A stretch of DNA of 49,469 bases from Bacteroidia bacterium (GCA_025362575.1 JANYIQ010000170.1:1-49469), one strand, 5' to 3'. Counted from the first letter of the stretch, positions 34,546 to 43,043 are shown. The notes: a model not told the origin generated them from the letters alone. A program made the numbers and translations.

Positions 34546-35020
34546 TCAGATGCTCCACCGTCGATGCATCATCCCAGGGAATGAATCCTAATTTTTCTTC
34601 AACTACTTCTAAATTTCCGTTTAAAAAATAAGTTACAGGAATGGAATAGATTCCGATAGAATTAAAATTCTGCTCCATTTTCAAGTAGGTAAATGGATAG
34701 TGTTTGTTTTGTGAAAAACCGATCACTTCTTCCATGGGTTCATCGCTAATGCAAAGAATATCGATGCCGTTCAGCTGACTTTCTCTTATTTTACTTACCG
34801 CTTCCTGCTCTTTACGGCACTCGCCGCACCAGCTGGCATACATGAACACGATCGTTTTCTTGCCTTTCAGAGACTTGAGATCAAAATCCTTTCCGTCTGT
34901 GGTTTTCAAACTCAGCGTTTCAAATTTAATGGATGGCGCAGCAACATAATGCTGATAATAATACAATCCGCCCAGGGCAATTAAAACAACGATCAATACC
35001 GGAAATAGCTTCTTTTGCAT
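34532..35020 (-). CDS. TlpA-like membrane-anchored thioredoxin
   Basis: A 162-residue protein with an N-terminal membrane anchor (about 5-21) and a periplasmic thioredoxin fold. The active site is WCGEC (Cys65 and Cys68) in FMYASWCGECRKE, and the cis-Pro is in GIYSIPVTYFL. It is likely to act as a periplasmic thiol reductase or in redox signalling; the substrate is unknown. It is divergent from mtgA. Its stop codon lies inside the degenerate repeat on the other side. Confidence 0.85.
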   Translation of the reverse strand: MQKKLFPVLIVVLIALGGLYYYQHYVAAPSIKFETLSLKTTDGKDFDLKSLKGKKTIVFMYASWCGECRKEQEAVSKIRESQLNGIDILCISDEPMEEVIGFSQNKHYPFTYLKMEQNFNSIGIYSIPVTYFLNGNLEVVEEKLGFIPWDDASTVEHLKSLL

Positions 35021-35098
35021 AGTAATTAAAAACGCATAGTTAATTGATTATTGGATTTGGGCGTTTATCGTACAAAATTACGAATAGATTTGCGTTCG

Positions 35099-35839
35099 AT
35101 GCGCTTACTGGCCACAATTTTTAGAATAATATGGAAAACCATTTTATGGTTCTGCATTATATCGATAGTATCGGTAATTGTCTATAGGTGGCTGCCGGTG
35201 CCCCTTACACCACTCATGTTAATAAGATGCGTGGAACAAAAAAGCGATGGAAAAGACATGCGCCTCAAACACGATTGGGTGCCTTTGGAAGAAATATCAC
35301 CAAGATTACAGCTGGCAGTGGTGTGCAGCGAAGATCAGAACTACCTGAAACACTTTGGTTTCGACTGGGGAGCCATTGAAAAAGCCATGAAACAGAATGA
35401 AAAAGGGGGAGCCGTAAGAGGGGCCAGTACCATTACCCAACAAACTGCTAAAAATGTATTTTTATGGCCCGGACGGAGTTATATAAGAAAGGCTTTTGAA
35501 GTTTGGTTTACATTATTAATTGAAGTATTTTGGAGCAAGCAAAGAATAATGGAGGTGTATTTAAATAGCATTGAAATGGGTGATGGCGTATACGGCGCCG
35601 AAGCTGCAGCTCAATACTGGTTTAAGAAACCCGCCATTAAATTAACCAAAGATGATGCTGCTGCAATTGCGTCGGTATTACCGAATCCCTTGAAATACAA
35701 GGCTAATCCTGCAACTAATTACATTAGCAAACGTAAAGAATGGGTAAAGCAGCAGATGAACTATTGGGGAAATAAACTGGATTACAATAAATACAAAGAT
35801 GATGACGAGCCTGAGAAGCCGGCATCTTCAAAGAACTAG
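35099..35839 (+). CDS. mtgA: Monofunctional biosynthetic peptidoglycan transglycosylase
   Basis: A 246-residue GT51 enzyme that polymerises lipid II into glycan strands. A membrane anchor lies at about 7-35. The catalytic domain has CSEDQNYLKHFGFDWGAI with the catalytic Glu, RGASTITQQTAKNVFLW, the second-Glu region SKQRIMEVYLNSIEMGDGVYGAEAAA and YFKK-type sequence, as expected. The ATG at 35099 is preferred; a TTG 48 bases upstream would add a short non-conserved leader. No penicillin-binding domain follows. It is four bases before the serine hydrolase gene. Confidence 0.92.
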   Translation: MRLLATIFRIIWKTILWFCIISIVSVIVYRWLPVPLTPLMLIRCVEQKSDGKDMRLKHDWVPLEEISPRLQLAVVCSEDQNYLKHFGFDWGAIEKAMKQNEKGGAVRGASTITQQTAKNVFLWPGRSYIRKAFEVWFTLLIEVFWSKQRIMEVYLNSIEMGDGVYGAEAAAQYWFKKPAIKLTKDDAAAIASVLPNPLKYKANPATNYISKRKEWVKQQMNYWGNKLDYNKYKDDDEPEKPASSKN

Positions 35840-35842
35840 AAC

Positions 35843-37009
35843 ATGATCAAAAGAATTGCGTTCATATTTTTCTGGCTTACTTGCTTAAGTTGTGGGCAAA
35901 GTACTGAAGGGTTCAGCGGATATCATTTTGCAAAACCCGAGGCACCGAAGGTGAGCAAGAAAGTTGCTTCAAAATATAAGGCTCAGGCGTTGAGGTTAGA
36001 TAGTTTGTTCACGGAGCTTTCTACATTCAGTCACTTTAACGGTTCGGTAATTGTTTCAAAAGATGGAGAAGTAGTTTACCAGAAAGCTTTCGGTTTTGCC
36101 GACAAAAAAAATAAAATTCCTTTAACCGATACTACCATGTTTCAGCTGGCATCGGTATCAAAAGTAATAACAGCCACATCGGTATTAATGTTGTATGAAA
36201 AAGGCCTGATCAAATTAGATGATGCTTACGCAAAATATTTCCCTGAATTTCCTTACACTAATGTTACCATTAAACAAATGCTCTCGCACCGTTCGGGATT
36301 ACCAAACTATCTTTATTTTTTAAATGATATTGTTTGCAGTCAAACCAAAGTATTAAAGAACGCTGACGTGCTGAGGTTAATGGTTGAACGCAAGCCGGAT
36401 ATTTATCAAAAACCAAATAAGAAATTCAATTACAGCAATACCAATTATGCTTTACTGGCTTTATTAGTAGAAAAAGTTTCTCAGAAAACGTTTTCGAATT
36501 TTATCCGCGAAGAAATATTTTTGCCTTTGGGAATGAATCATTCTGGAACAATTTTAAGTAATGATATTTTTGAGAAAGCAATTTCTAAACCATATGATGA
36601 AAGATGGAAAGCCATCGATTGCGAAGCATCGGATTATGTGGTGGGAGATAAAAGTATTTTCTCAACACCATACGATCTGTTCTTATTCAGCGAAGCATTG
36701 TATCAAAATAAAGTATTGAATGCCGAAACTCAGGAATTGGCCTTCACACCATTTAGCCGCGAAAAAGCAATGACCAATTACGGCTTCGGGTGGCGCATGC
36801 GTGATTTTAAAGATCCCGACAAAAAAGAAATTTATCATAATGGTTGGTGGCATGGCTACCGCACTTCCTTTCACCGCCGCTTGCACGATAAAGTTACTAT
36901 TGTGGTATTGAGCAATCAGCTTAACCGTACCGCATATCAAACCTATAAGATCTATCAGGCCATTGATTCTAAATCGGTGAATTTAGTAGGTGAACCCGAC
37001 GAAGAGTAG
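35843..37009 (+). CDS. Beta-lactamase-fold serine hydrolase, lipoprotein
   Basis: A 388-residue exported lipoprotein (signal ending CLSCG, lipid site Cys17). The class C beta-lactamase/esterase fold has SVSK (Ser104-x-x-Lys107), the YSN triad member (Tyr197) in FNYSNTNYALL, and a final HNGWWHG in place of KTG. Such proteins can be D-aminopeptidases, esterases or carboxypeptidases; this sequence does not say which. It is sandwiched tightly between mtgA (3 bases) and an alpha/beta hydrolase (3 bases), so the three are likely one operon and may act on cell wall or surface polymers. Confidence 0.85.
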   Translation: MIKRIAFIFFWLTCLSCGQSTEGFSGYHFAKPEAPKVSKKVASKYKAQALRLDSLFTELSTFSHFNGSVIVSKDGEVVYQKAFGFADKKNKIPLTDTTMFQLASVSKVITATSVLMLYEKGLIKLDDAYAKYFPEFPYTNVTIKQMLSHRSGLPNYLYFLNDIVCSQTKVLKNADVLRLMVERKPDIYQKPNKKFNYSNTNYALLALLVEKVSQKTFSNFIREEIFLPLGMNHSGTILSNDIFEKAISKPYDERWKAIDCEASDYVVGDKSIFSTPYDLFLFSEALYQNKVLNAETQELAFTPFSREKAMTNYGFGWRMRDFKDPDKKEIYHNGWWHGYRTSFHRRLHDKVTIVVLSNQLNRTAYQTYKIYQAIDSKSVNLVGEPDEE

Positions 37010-37012
37010 AGA

Positions 37013-37681
37013 ATGAGCAATTCCATCCATTATTTAAAAGTTGAAAAAACGGCAAGGGTTGTAACATCCGGAACAACAAACTCAAAACTAAAGCAGGTTT
37101 GGTTAATTGCACATGGTTACGGACATCTTGCGAGTTATTTCATTAATAAATTCGATGCACTGAACAGAGAAGAAAATTTTATCATTGTTCCCGAAGGTTT
37201 GCATCGTTATTATCTTAACAGCACAAATGGTAAAGTTGGAGCAAGCTGGATGACCAAAGAAGAGCGCGAAAAAGACATTGAAGATTATTGCAATTATTTG
37301 GATAAAGTTTACGAAACATTTATTGCTCCTTTACGAGAAAATATCATTATCAATGCCCTTGGCTTTTCGCAAGGCGGCGCCACTATTTGTCGCTGGGCAG
37401 CCAAAACAAAACTGCATATTGATAATCTGATCATTTGGGGAAGTGTTACTCCGCCAGACATGAATTTGAAAGACGACCTTCAAAAACTCAAATACTGCAA
37501 CTGGATCTACGTGGCCGGAAGCAATGATGAATATTTAAGCAAAGCGCAACAGCAAGAGCAACTTGAGCTTCTACATAAATACGGAATAAAACCCGAAACT
37601 GTTTTTTACGAGGGCGAACACGATATTCAGGTCGAAGCACTGCGTTTATTAACTCAAAAATGTGTTAAAGTAGGCTCATAA
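37013..37681 (+). CDS. Alpha/beta hydrolase, phospholipase/carboxylesterase-like
   Basis: A 222-residue cytoplasmic protein without a signal. The nucleophile is Ser119 in ALGFSQGGAT (G-x-S-x-G). Asp172 in VAGSNDEYL and His203 in YEGEHDIQ complete a plausible catalytic triad. An oxyanion-hole type segment LIAHGYGH is near 31. The fold and order match the phospholipase/carboxylesterase group. Its natural ester is unknown. It is the last gene of the mtgA-hydrolase unit and ends 39 bases before gldF. Confidence 0.85.
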   Translation: MSNSIHYLKVEKTARVVTSGTTNSKLKQVWLIAHGYGHLASYFINKFDALNREENFIIVPEGLHRYYLNSTNGKVGASWMTKEEREKDIEDYCNYLDKVYETFIAPLRENIIINALGFSQGGATICRWAAKTKLHIDNLIIWGSVTPPDMNLKDDLQKLKYCNWIYVAGSNDEYLSKAQQQEQLELLHKYGIKPETVFYEGEHDIQVEALRLLTQKCVKVGS

Positions 37682-37715
37682 TTTGCGCAGATTTGGTGCT
37701 TTAATGTTAATTTTG
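37682..37715 (+). promoter_or_regulatory. Putative gldFG promoter giving a very short leader
   Basis: TTTG at 37682-37685 and TAATTTTG at 37708-37715 are separated by 22 bases; the second exactly matches TAnnTTTG. The gldF ATG begins only five bases after it, so a transcript from here would start at or next to the start codon. Confidence 0.5.
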
Positions 37716-37720
37716 CATCA

Positions 37721-38461
37721 ATGTTTACCTTATACTTAAAGGAAATACGAAGCTTTTTAAGTTCTTTAATTGGCTATCTGGCAATAGGTGTTTTTATTTC
37801 ACTTATTGGTGTTTTTATGTGGCTTGTTCCTACCGAAAGCGCGGGAACAAATGTTCTTGAAAATGGTTTTGCTAATATCGACTCATTATTCATTCTTGGT
37901 CCTTGGGTATATTTATTTTTAATACCCGCCATTACCATGCGCATGTTCTCTGAAGAAAAAAAAACTGGAACACTCGAATTATTATTAACCCGGCCGCTAA
38001 CCGAATTTCAATTGGTGTTCTGTAAATACTGGGCCGGATTAACTTTAGTAATGATCTCATTACTTCCCACTTTAATTTATTTTTATTCGGTATATCAATT
38101 AGGTTATCCAAAAGGCAATATTGATACTGGTGGCATGTGGGGTTCTTATTTTGGTTTGCTTGCATTGGGCGCAGCTTTTGTTGCCATTGGAGTTTTTGCT
38201 TCTTCTATTTCCGAAAATCAGGTGATCGCTTTTATAGTGGCCGTTTTACTTTGCTTTTTTTGCTATACCGGCTTCGATTTTTTAGCAACCTCAGGTGTGT
38301 TCGGCAAATACGGCGTGTATGTAAAATCATTAAGCATTAACGAACACTATCGCGCCATGAGCCGCGGTGTTATTGATTCGCGTGACACCTTGTATTTCAC
38401 AACTGTTATCATATTAACGAATGCTGTTACCAAACTAGTTTTGCAAAGCCGTAAATGGTAA
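37721..38461 (+). CDS. gldF: Gliding motility ABC transporter permease GldF
   Basis: A 246-residue inner membrane protein with about six helices. It is the permease of the GldA-GldF-GldG ABC complex found in gliding Bacteroidota and many relatives. Family features include the start MFTLYLKEIRSFLSSLIGYL, the coupling-loop region AITMRMFSEEKKTGTLELLLTRPLTE and the late helices AVLLCFFCYTGFDFLA. It is directly abutted by gldG, with no bases between the stop and the next ATG. No ATPase (gldA) is in the window; it lies elsewhere in many genomes. Confidence 0.93.
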   Translation: MFTLYLKEIRSFLSSLIGYLAIGVFISLIGVFMWLVPTESAGTNVLENGFANIDSLFILGPWVYLFLIPAITMRMFSEEKKTGTLELLLTRPLTEFQLVFCKYWAGLTLVMISLLPTLIYFYSVYQLGYPKGNIDTGGMWGSYFGLLALGAAFVAIGVFASSISENQVIAFIVAVLLCFFCYTGFDFLATSGVFGKYGVYVKSLSINEHYRAMSRGVIDSRDTLYFTTVIILTNAVTKLVLQSRKW

Positions 38462-40168
38462 ATGAGTAAAGAGAAACAAAATATTCCTCAAAAACGAAAA
38501 GACATCACCGGTTTTTTTATGATCGTGGCTGTTTTCATGTTGCTGAACTTTGTGTTCTCATATACTTTTGTGCGCTTCGACTGGACCACCGAACGCCGTT
38601 ATACTTTATCCGAATCAACTGTTAAGCTTTTAAAAAACCTGGATGATGTAGTTTATCTGAAAGTGTATTTGCAAGGAGATCTTAGTCCGAGTTTTGCGCG
38701 TTTGCGAAACGAGACCAAGGAGATCCTGGATCAGTTCAGAGCATATTCCAATAATCAGGTTGAATACGAATTCATCAATCCCACCGAAAATCCTAACAAG
38801 GAGGAAACGGATAAAATTGAAAAACAGATCTACGAAAAAGGAATAATTTACGAACTCGATGTTCAGCGCAAAAAACAAAAAATGTCGGAGTCGCGTATAT
38901 GGCCCGGTGCCATTGCCTCCTATAAAGGCCGTGAAACTGTGTGGCAGATCTTTAACCGCCAGCAAGGAATTGAAAAAGAACAGTGCATCAATAATTCGGT
39001 GAATGAACTGGAGTACGGATTCATGAATACCGTTCGTAAACTTCAATCCAAGAAAAAACCGGAAGTAACATTTATTGAAGGACATGGCGAATTAGATACA
39101 TTGAAGTTGTATGACTTCATGAATTCTTTGGGTGAATATTATAATGTGAATCGTGTAAACATAGACGAAAAGATCGGAGCGCTTAAAGGTTCTGATGCCA
39201 TTGTTATTGTTCAGCCGGATAGTATTTTTTCGGAACGCGATAAATTCATCATTGATCAATACATCATGAAAGGCGGAAAAGTTTTATGGTTAATGGATCA
39301 GGTAAATGTGAACCGCGATACTCTGAACATCAAAAACTATTCCATTGGTTTAAATAACAATCTTAATCTGGAAGATATGTTGTTTAAATACGGTGTGCGT
39401 TTGAATCCGGTTCTTGTTCAGGATCTTCAGTGCGCGCCAATTGCCCTTACAGTGGGCTCTAACAGAGGTACACCAAACATTAAATTGTTTCAATGGTTGT
39501 ATAGTCCGCTGGTGATACCCGACGGAGATCACGCTATCGTAAAAAATCTGGATGGAGTGAAAATGGATTTTGTTGGAAATTTAGATACGATCACATCGGC
39601 AAGAGGGATTAAGAAAACCATTTTATTAAGAAGCTCAAGAGATTCAAAAGTTCAACCAACCCCTGCGCGTATTTTTCATTCCATGGTGCAGCTGGAACCT
39701 AAGAAAGAACAGTTCCATAACCCTTATCAATCACTTGCTGTATTATTGGAAGGGGAATTTGAATCCAATTACGTGAACAGAGCATCTGCACATGATTCTG
39801 TTTTAGCACAGATCGGTTTTAAACCGCATGGCGTAAAAACAAAAATGATAGTTGTTGCAGATGGTGACATTGCTTCGAACGATATGCAGTATAGCACGGG
39901 AGAGATCCTGCCAATGGGTTATGATAAATACGCGAAACGTACTTATGCCAACAAAACATTTTTACTGAATTGCCTGAATTATTTACTGGACGATGAAGGC
40001 TTACTGCAATTAAGGGCCCGCGAAGTGAAATTGCGTTTATTGGATTCAAAGAAAATTGCAAATCACCAGGCTAAATGGCAAATGATCAACATTGGCGTGC
40101 CGCTTGGCATCGTTATTATTTTAGGATTAATTCAATTTTATATCCGTAAGAAGAAGTACGCTAAATAG
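38462..40168 (+). CDS. gldG: Gliding motility-associated ABC transporter component GldG
   Basis: A 568-residue protein with one N-terminal membrane helix (about 16-35), a large periplasmic ABC-type DUF4350/GldG domain and a C-terminal helix (about 543-562) followed by Lys/Arg. The start of the soluble domain, FDWTTERRYTLSESTVKLLKNLDDVVYLKVYLQG, is diagnostic. Other family stretches are RLRNETKEILDQF, VTFIEGHGELDT and GGKVLWLMDQVN. It starts immediately after gldF and is probably translationally coupled. Together they form the membrane part of a Gld-type ABC exporter needed for gliding in Flavobacterium; the substrate is unknown. Confidence 0.93.
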   Translation: MSKEKQNIPQKRKDITGFFMIVAVFMLLNFVFSYTFVRFDWTTERRYTLSESTVKLLKNLDDVVYLKVYLQGDLSPSFARLRNETKEILDQFRAYSNNQVEYEFINPTENPNKEETDKIEKQIYEKGIIYELDVQRKKQKMSESRIWPGAIASYKGRETVWQIFNRQQGIEKEQCINNSVNELEYGFMNTVRKLQSKKKPEVTFIEGHGELDTLKLYDFMNSLGEYYNVNRVNIDEKIGALKGSDAIVIVQPDSIFSERDKFIIDQYIMKGGKVLWLMDQVNVNRDTLNIKNYSIGLNNNLNLEDMLFKYGVRLNPVLVQDLQCAPIALTVGSNRGTPNIKLFQWLYSPLVIPDGDHAIVKNLDGVKMDFVGNLDTITSARGIKKTILLRSSRDSKVQPTPARIFHSMVQLEPKKEQFHNPYQSLAVLLEGEFESNYVNRASAHDSVLAQIGFKPHGVKTKMIVVADGDIASNDMQYSTGEILPMGYDKYAKRTYANKTFLLNCLNYLLDDEGLLQLRAREVKLRLLDSKKIANHQAKWQMINIGVPLGIVIILGLIQFYIRKKKYAK

Positions 40169-40174
40169 GCACTC

Positions 40175-40200
40175 GTCATGCTGAACTTGTTTCAGCATCT
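40175..40200. repeat. 26-bp REP-like hairpin, copy 2
   Basis: It starts GTCATGCTGAACTTG. The stem is ATGCTGAA / TTCAGCAT around CTTGT. Compared with copy 1 the third stem pair changed from C-G to G-C, so pairing is kept. It lies six bases after the gldG stop. Confidence 0.85.
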
Positions 40201-40227
40201 TTATTCTATGAAGAGTTAGGGTGTGAA

Positions 40228-40253
40228 AGATTCCGAAACGAGTTCGGAATGAC
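40228..40253. repeat. 26-bp REP-like hairpin, copy 3 (inverted)
   Basis: On the minus strand it reads GTCATTCCGAACTCG and ends TTTCGGAATCT. Its stem ATTCCGAA / TTCGGAAT keeps eight pairs despite two pair changes. With copy 2 it forms an inverted doublet 27 bases apart. Confidence 0.85.
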
Positions 40254-40259
40254 CATCTC

Positions 40260-40583
40260 TCATAACTTATCATTCCTCTTATGCCGCTCACTATCTCTTT
40301 TCGTTTTCTTCTCTAAATTCTTTTGTAGAGCTTCTTCTAAATTAATGCCCGTTTGATTGGCAATGCACATGAGTACAAACATAACATCTGCCAGTTCATC
40401 TTCAAGTAACACTGCCTTATCGCTTTCTTTTTCCGATTGTTCGCCATATCTGCGCGCCATGATGCGGGCCACTTCGCCAACTTCTTCCATTAAAATGGCG
40501 GTATTGGTGAGTTCATTGAAATAGCGAACACCGTAGGTTTTTATCCAGGTATCGATCGTTTTTTGAGCTTCGGTTATGGTCAT
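40260..40583 (-). CDS. MazG-like nucleotide pyrophosphohydrolase
   Basis: A 107-residue all-helical protein of the MazG/iMazG type, which hydrolyses (d)NTPs or modified nucleotides to monophosphates. The metal-binding motif is split as usual: MEEVGEVARI (EExxE) and, about 30 residues later, EDELADVMFVL (ExxD). The tail is basic (KKTKRDSERHKRNDKL). It is a single domain of normal length for the short version. It is flanked by dispersed repeats on both sides (40175-40253 and 40598-40708). Confidence 0.88.
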   Translation of the reverse strand: MTITEAQKTIDTWIKTYGVRYFNELTNTAILMEEVGEVARIMARRYGEQSEKESDKAVLLEDELADVMFVLMCIANQTGINLEEALQKNLEKKTKRDSERHKRNDKL

Positions 40584-40597
40584 AGTATTTATTTTTA

Positions 40598-40708
40598 GCC
40601 ACGGATTTCACGAATACGCACAGATCGTATTTAGGTCTTGTTTACAATCCTGTTTAATCTATGTCTTATTGTGGTTTTATATCTGTGTTAATCCGTGAAA
40701 TCTGCGGC
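40598..40708. repeat. 111-bp inverted-repeat element (GCCACGGATT type), copy B
   Basis: Outer arms GCCACGGATTTCACG (40598-40612) and CGTGAAATCTGCGGC (40694-40708) pair except at two positions. Inner arms CACAGAT (40619-40625) and ATCTGTG (40681-40687) are perfect. The arms resemble those of the element at 33818-33877, but the central loop is longer and unrelated. Confidence 0.85.
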
Positions 40709-40761
40709 TTATTATGTAGGCTTAAATATAATTATTAAGTTTGATGTTATAATTGAAAATT

Positions 40762-42096
40762 ATGTTTTCGAAAAAGAATATTTTAATTACCAGCATTGTT
40801 ATTTCCATGATCATTGGAATAAGCATCGGTTTTTTGGTGAACAGATCTATCACCAGCAATAAAACCGATTATGCAAAAAAGTATACTGTTACATCAAAAC
40901 ACCCTGAAGTGCGAAAAGGAGTTGAGGCCGCCTTACATAAATTCAGCGAAAAACAATTCAAAGAACAGAAAAAACAGGTAGCCGCACGTTACTCCATTTT
41001 AAGCGATATTTTTTTACGACTCATCAAAATGATCATTGCTCCGCTCGTATTTGCTGTGCTGGTTCTGGGCGTTGCCAAGGTGGGCGATTTTAAATCGGTG
41101 GGACGAATAGGGGCAAAGACCTTGATCTATTTTACATGCGCAACTTTAATTGCTTTATGTTTGGGCCTCGTAATTGTAAATGTATTTGAACCCGGTAAAG
41201 TAATGCATCTCGATCTGCCGGATGTCAATGCCGAAACGGGTGTAAAAACAAATGCGCAGGACGCAAAGAATTTCATAGCACACGTTATTCCCGACAGTAT
41301 TATTAATGCCATGGCCAATAACGATATTTTACCCATTGTGGTGTTTGCTTTGTTTTTTGGAATAGCTGCTGCCAGTATTGGAAAGGCCGGCGAAGCTATT
41401 GTAAGGGCCTGCGACAGCCTTTCGCATGTGATGTTCAAGGTGACCAATTATGTCATGAATTTTGCGCCTGTAGGGATTTTTGGCGCGATAACTGCGGTCG
41501 TCATACAACAGGGTTTAGATGTTCTCAATGGTTACGTGTATTTAATTGCCTGCTTTTTCGGCGGACTATTATTCTTCGTATTTGTAATTCTTTGGTTGAT
41601 CGCCACCGTATTTAAAATTAAATTCTACAAACTGTTAGCGCATGTTAAGGAACCCATCCTCCTTGCCTTTAGTACTGCGAGTTCAGAGAGTGCCATGCCA
41701 AAAACCATTGAGGCTTTAGAGAATCATGGCATCAGTAATCGCATTGTGAGTTTTGTATTGCCATTAGGTTATTCATTTAATTTGGATGGTTCCATCATGT
41801 ACATGACCTTTGCCACTTTATTCATTGCGCAATCTTATGGTATTGAGATCACCATGGCCGATCAGATAAAAATGATGCTCATACTTTTGGTGACCAGTAA
41901 AGGTATGGCCGGTGTGCCGCGCGCATCGCTGGTTGTAATAGCCGGCATGCTCACCATGTTTAAAATTCCCGGCGAAGGTTTGTTATTATTACTCGCCGTT
42001 GATCAGATCTTGGATATGGGTCGCAGTGCCACTAATGTTGTTGGTAATGCTGTTGCATCGGCGGTTGTGGCAAGACTTGAAGGCGAAAAATTTTAA
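40762..42096 (+). CDS. Dicarboxylate/amino acid:cation symporter (DAACS family)
   Basis: A 444-residue sodium- or proton-coupled symporter of the GltP/DctA type that takes up dicarboxylates or acidic amino acids. It has about eight membrane helices plus two re-entrant hairpins. Signature pieces: AFSTASSESAMPKTIEAL (first serine-rich hairpin), YSFNLDGSIMYMTFATLFIA (TM7 NLDG), TSKGMAGVPRASLVV (second hairpin) and DQILDMGRSATNVVGNAVAS (TM8 with the substrate-binding Asp and Asn). The ATG at 40762 is preferred to a TTG nine bases upstream. It is followed by the TRIC gene after three bases. Confidence 0.93.
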   Translation: MFSKKNILITSIVISMIIGISIGFLVNRSITSNKTDYAKKYTVTSKHPEVRKGVEAALHKFSEKQFKEQKKQVAARYSILSDIFLRLIKMIIAPLVFAVLVLGVAKVGDFKSVGRIGAKTLIYFTCATLIALCLGLVIVNVFEPGKVMHLDLPDVNAETGVKTNAQDAKNFIAHVIPDSIINAMANNDILPIVVFALFFGIAAASIGKAGEAIVRACDSLSHVMFKVTNYVMNFAPVGIFGAITAVVIQQGLDVLNGYVYLIACFFGGLLFFVFVILWLIATVFKIKFYKLLAHVKEPILLAFSTASSESAMPKTIEALENHGISNRIVSFVLPLGYSFNLDGSIMYMTFATLFIAQSYGIEITMADQIKMMLILLVTSKGMAGVPRASLVVIAGMLTMFKIPGEGLLLLLAVDQILDMGRSATNVVGNAVASAVVARLEGEKF

Positions 42097-42099
42097 AAC

Positions 42100-42726
42100 A
42101 TGCTGTTTTACTATCTAAATTTAACCGGCATTTTCTTTTTTACTTTATCGGGTTCGCTTGCAGCCCGCGATAAAAAGTATTACCACGATTATTTCGGAGT
42201 GTTCTTCACAGGCTTTATTACTGCCATTGGCGGCGGAACGTTACGTGATATTATTTTGGGCGCTTATCCTATTTCGTGGATCGAAGATGGAAATATTTTA
42301 CTTTCTATAATCGGAGCGTTTGTGGTTACTATCTTTTTTAAGAATTACATCATTAAACTGCGCCGCACTTTATTTTTATTTGATACCGTTGGTATTGGCA
42401 TTTACACCATACTTGGCGTGCAAAAAAGTTTAGAGCATCATGTAAATCCTTTCGCGGCAATAATTTTAGGTTTGATCTCAGCAGTGTTTGGTGGCGTTAT
42501 TCGTGATATTTTAATAAACGAGATCCCATTGATCTTTGCCAAGGAAATTTATGCAACCGCCTGTATTGCCGGCGCAGTGGTTTATGTTACCATGCTTTAT
42601 TTTAATGTCGATAGTTCAGTAGCGGCTTCCGTAAGTATGGCCTTGATCATCATCATCCGAATTATTTCGGTGAAATATAAATTATCGTTGCCAAAGTTCG
42701 ATTTTGGTAATGAAACTAAAGATTAA
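42100..42726 (+). CDS. Trimeric intracellular cation (TRIC) channel family protein (UPF0126)
   Basis: A 208-residue protein with about seven membrane helices formed by an internal duplication: GGGTLRDIILGAYPISWI (near 46-63) and FGGVIRDILINEIPLIF (near 128-144). The GGG/GGxxRD motifs lie in the bent helices that form the pore in bacterial TRIC channels. Family members conduct monovalent cations; other relatives (YicG) have been proposed to carry glycine. It is probably co-transcribed with the symporter three bases upstream. The C-terminal tail is short and charged. Confidence 0.88.
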   Translation: MLFYYLNLTGIFFFTLSGSLAARDKKYYHDYFGVFFTGFITAIGGGTLRDIILGAYPISWIEDGNILLSIIGAFVVTIFFKNYIIKLRRTLFLFDTVGIGIYTILGVQKSLEHHVNPFAAIILGLISAVFGGVIRDILINEIPLIFAKEIYATACIAGAVVYVTMLYFNVDSSVAASVSMALIIIIRIISVKYKLSLPKFDFGNETKD

Positions 42727-42793
42727 TTTAAGGGCGTGCCCTCCCGAAAGCAGAGCTCGTACCTCGCACGCTTTAGGAGGTAGCGTTTGCAGT

Positions 42794-42967
42794 TTATCCT
42801 GAGCGAAGCCGAAGGGCTGCAAGTCCTCGTTCCGCTAACGCTTCACTGTGGGCTTTTCGCTGTAATCGCTCACGCATTTCTCCGAACCAACATTTTGCCG
42901 GATCTTCAAATCGTTTTTCCAACCATTCACCTTCTGGGCGCCACACTTTACCGCCTTTTATAACCAT
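42794..42967 (-). CDS. Possible 57-residue hypothetical protein or gene remnant
   Basis: The frame starts ATG at 42967 (MVIKGGKVWRPEGEWLEKRF), continues EDPAKCWFGEMRERLQRKAH and ends in a Leu/Arg-rich stretch that coincides with a repeat. The composition (Trp, Lys, Glu rich and amphipathic) looks protein-like for the first 45 residues, which is unusual for a shadow frame. I do not recognise it. It could be the tail of a gene that entered with the repeat. Confidence 0.3.
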   Translation of the reverse strand: MVIKGGKVWRPEGEWLEKRFEDPAKCWFGEMRERLQRKAHSEALAERGLAALRLRSG

Positions 42968-43014
42968 TTAACAGTTAAGAACTTATGCTGCTGTTTTATA
43001 TCCCCTAAAAATGC

Positions 43015-43022
43015 TAAATTTG
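43015..43022 (+). promoter_or_regulatory. Putative -7 element of yidC
   Basis: TAAATTTG exactly matches TAnnTTTG and is 21 bases before the GTG start of yidC. No clean -33 TTG is visible at the usual distance. Confidence 0.4.
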
Positions 43023-43043
43023 CCCTTCTAAATTTCAACATAA

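Larger units (their letters stand above)
42727..43043 (-). other. 317-bp spacer upstream of yidC with a small possible minus-strand ORF
   Basis: The spacer is GC-richer than its surroundings and contains AGTTTATCCTGAGCGAAGCC, a phrase that looks like a dispersed hairpin repeat. A 57-codon minus-strand frame (42794-42967) begins MVIKGGKVWRPEGEWLEKRF and ends inside that repeat. It has no visible ribosome site or known relative. It may be a decayed gene end rather than a real protein. Confidence 0.4.
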
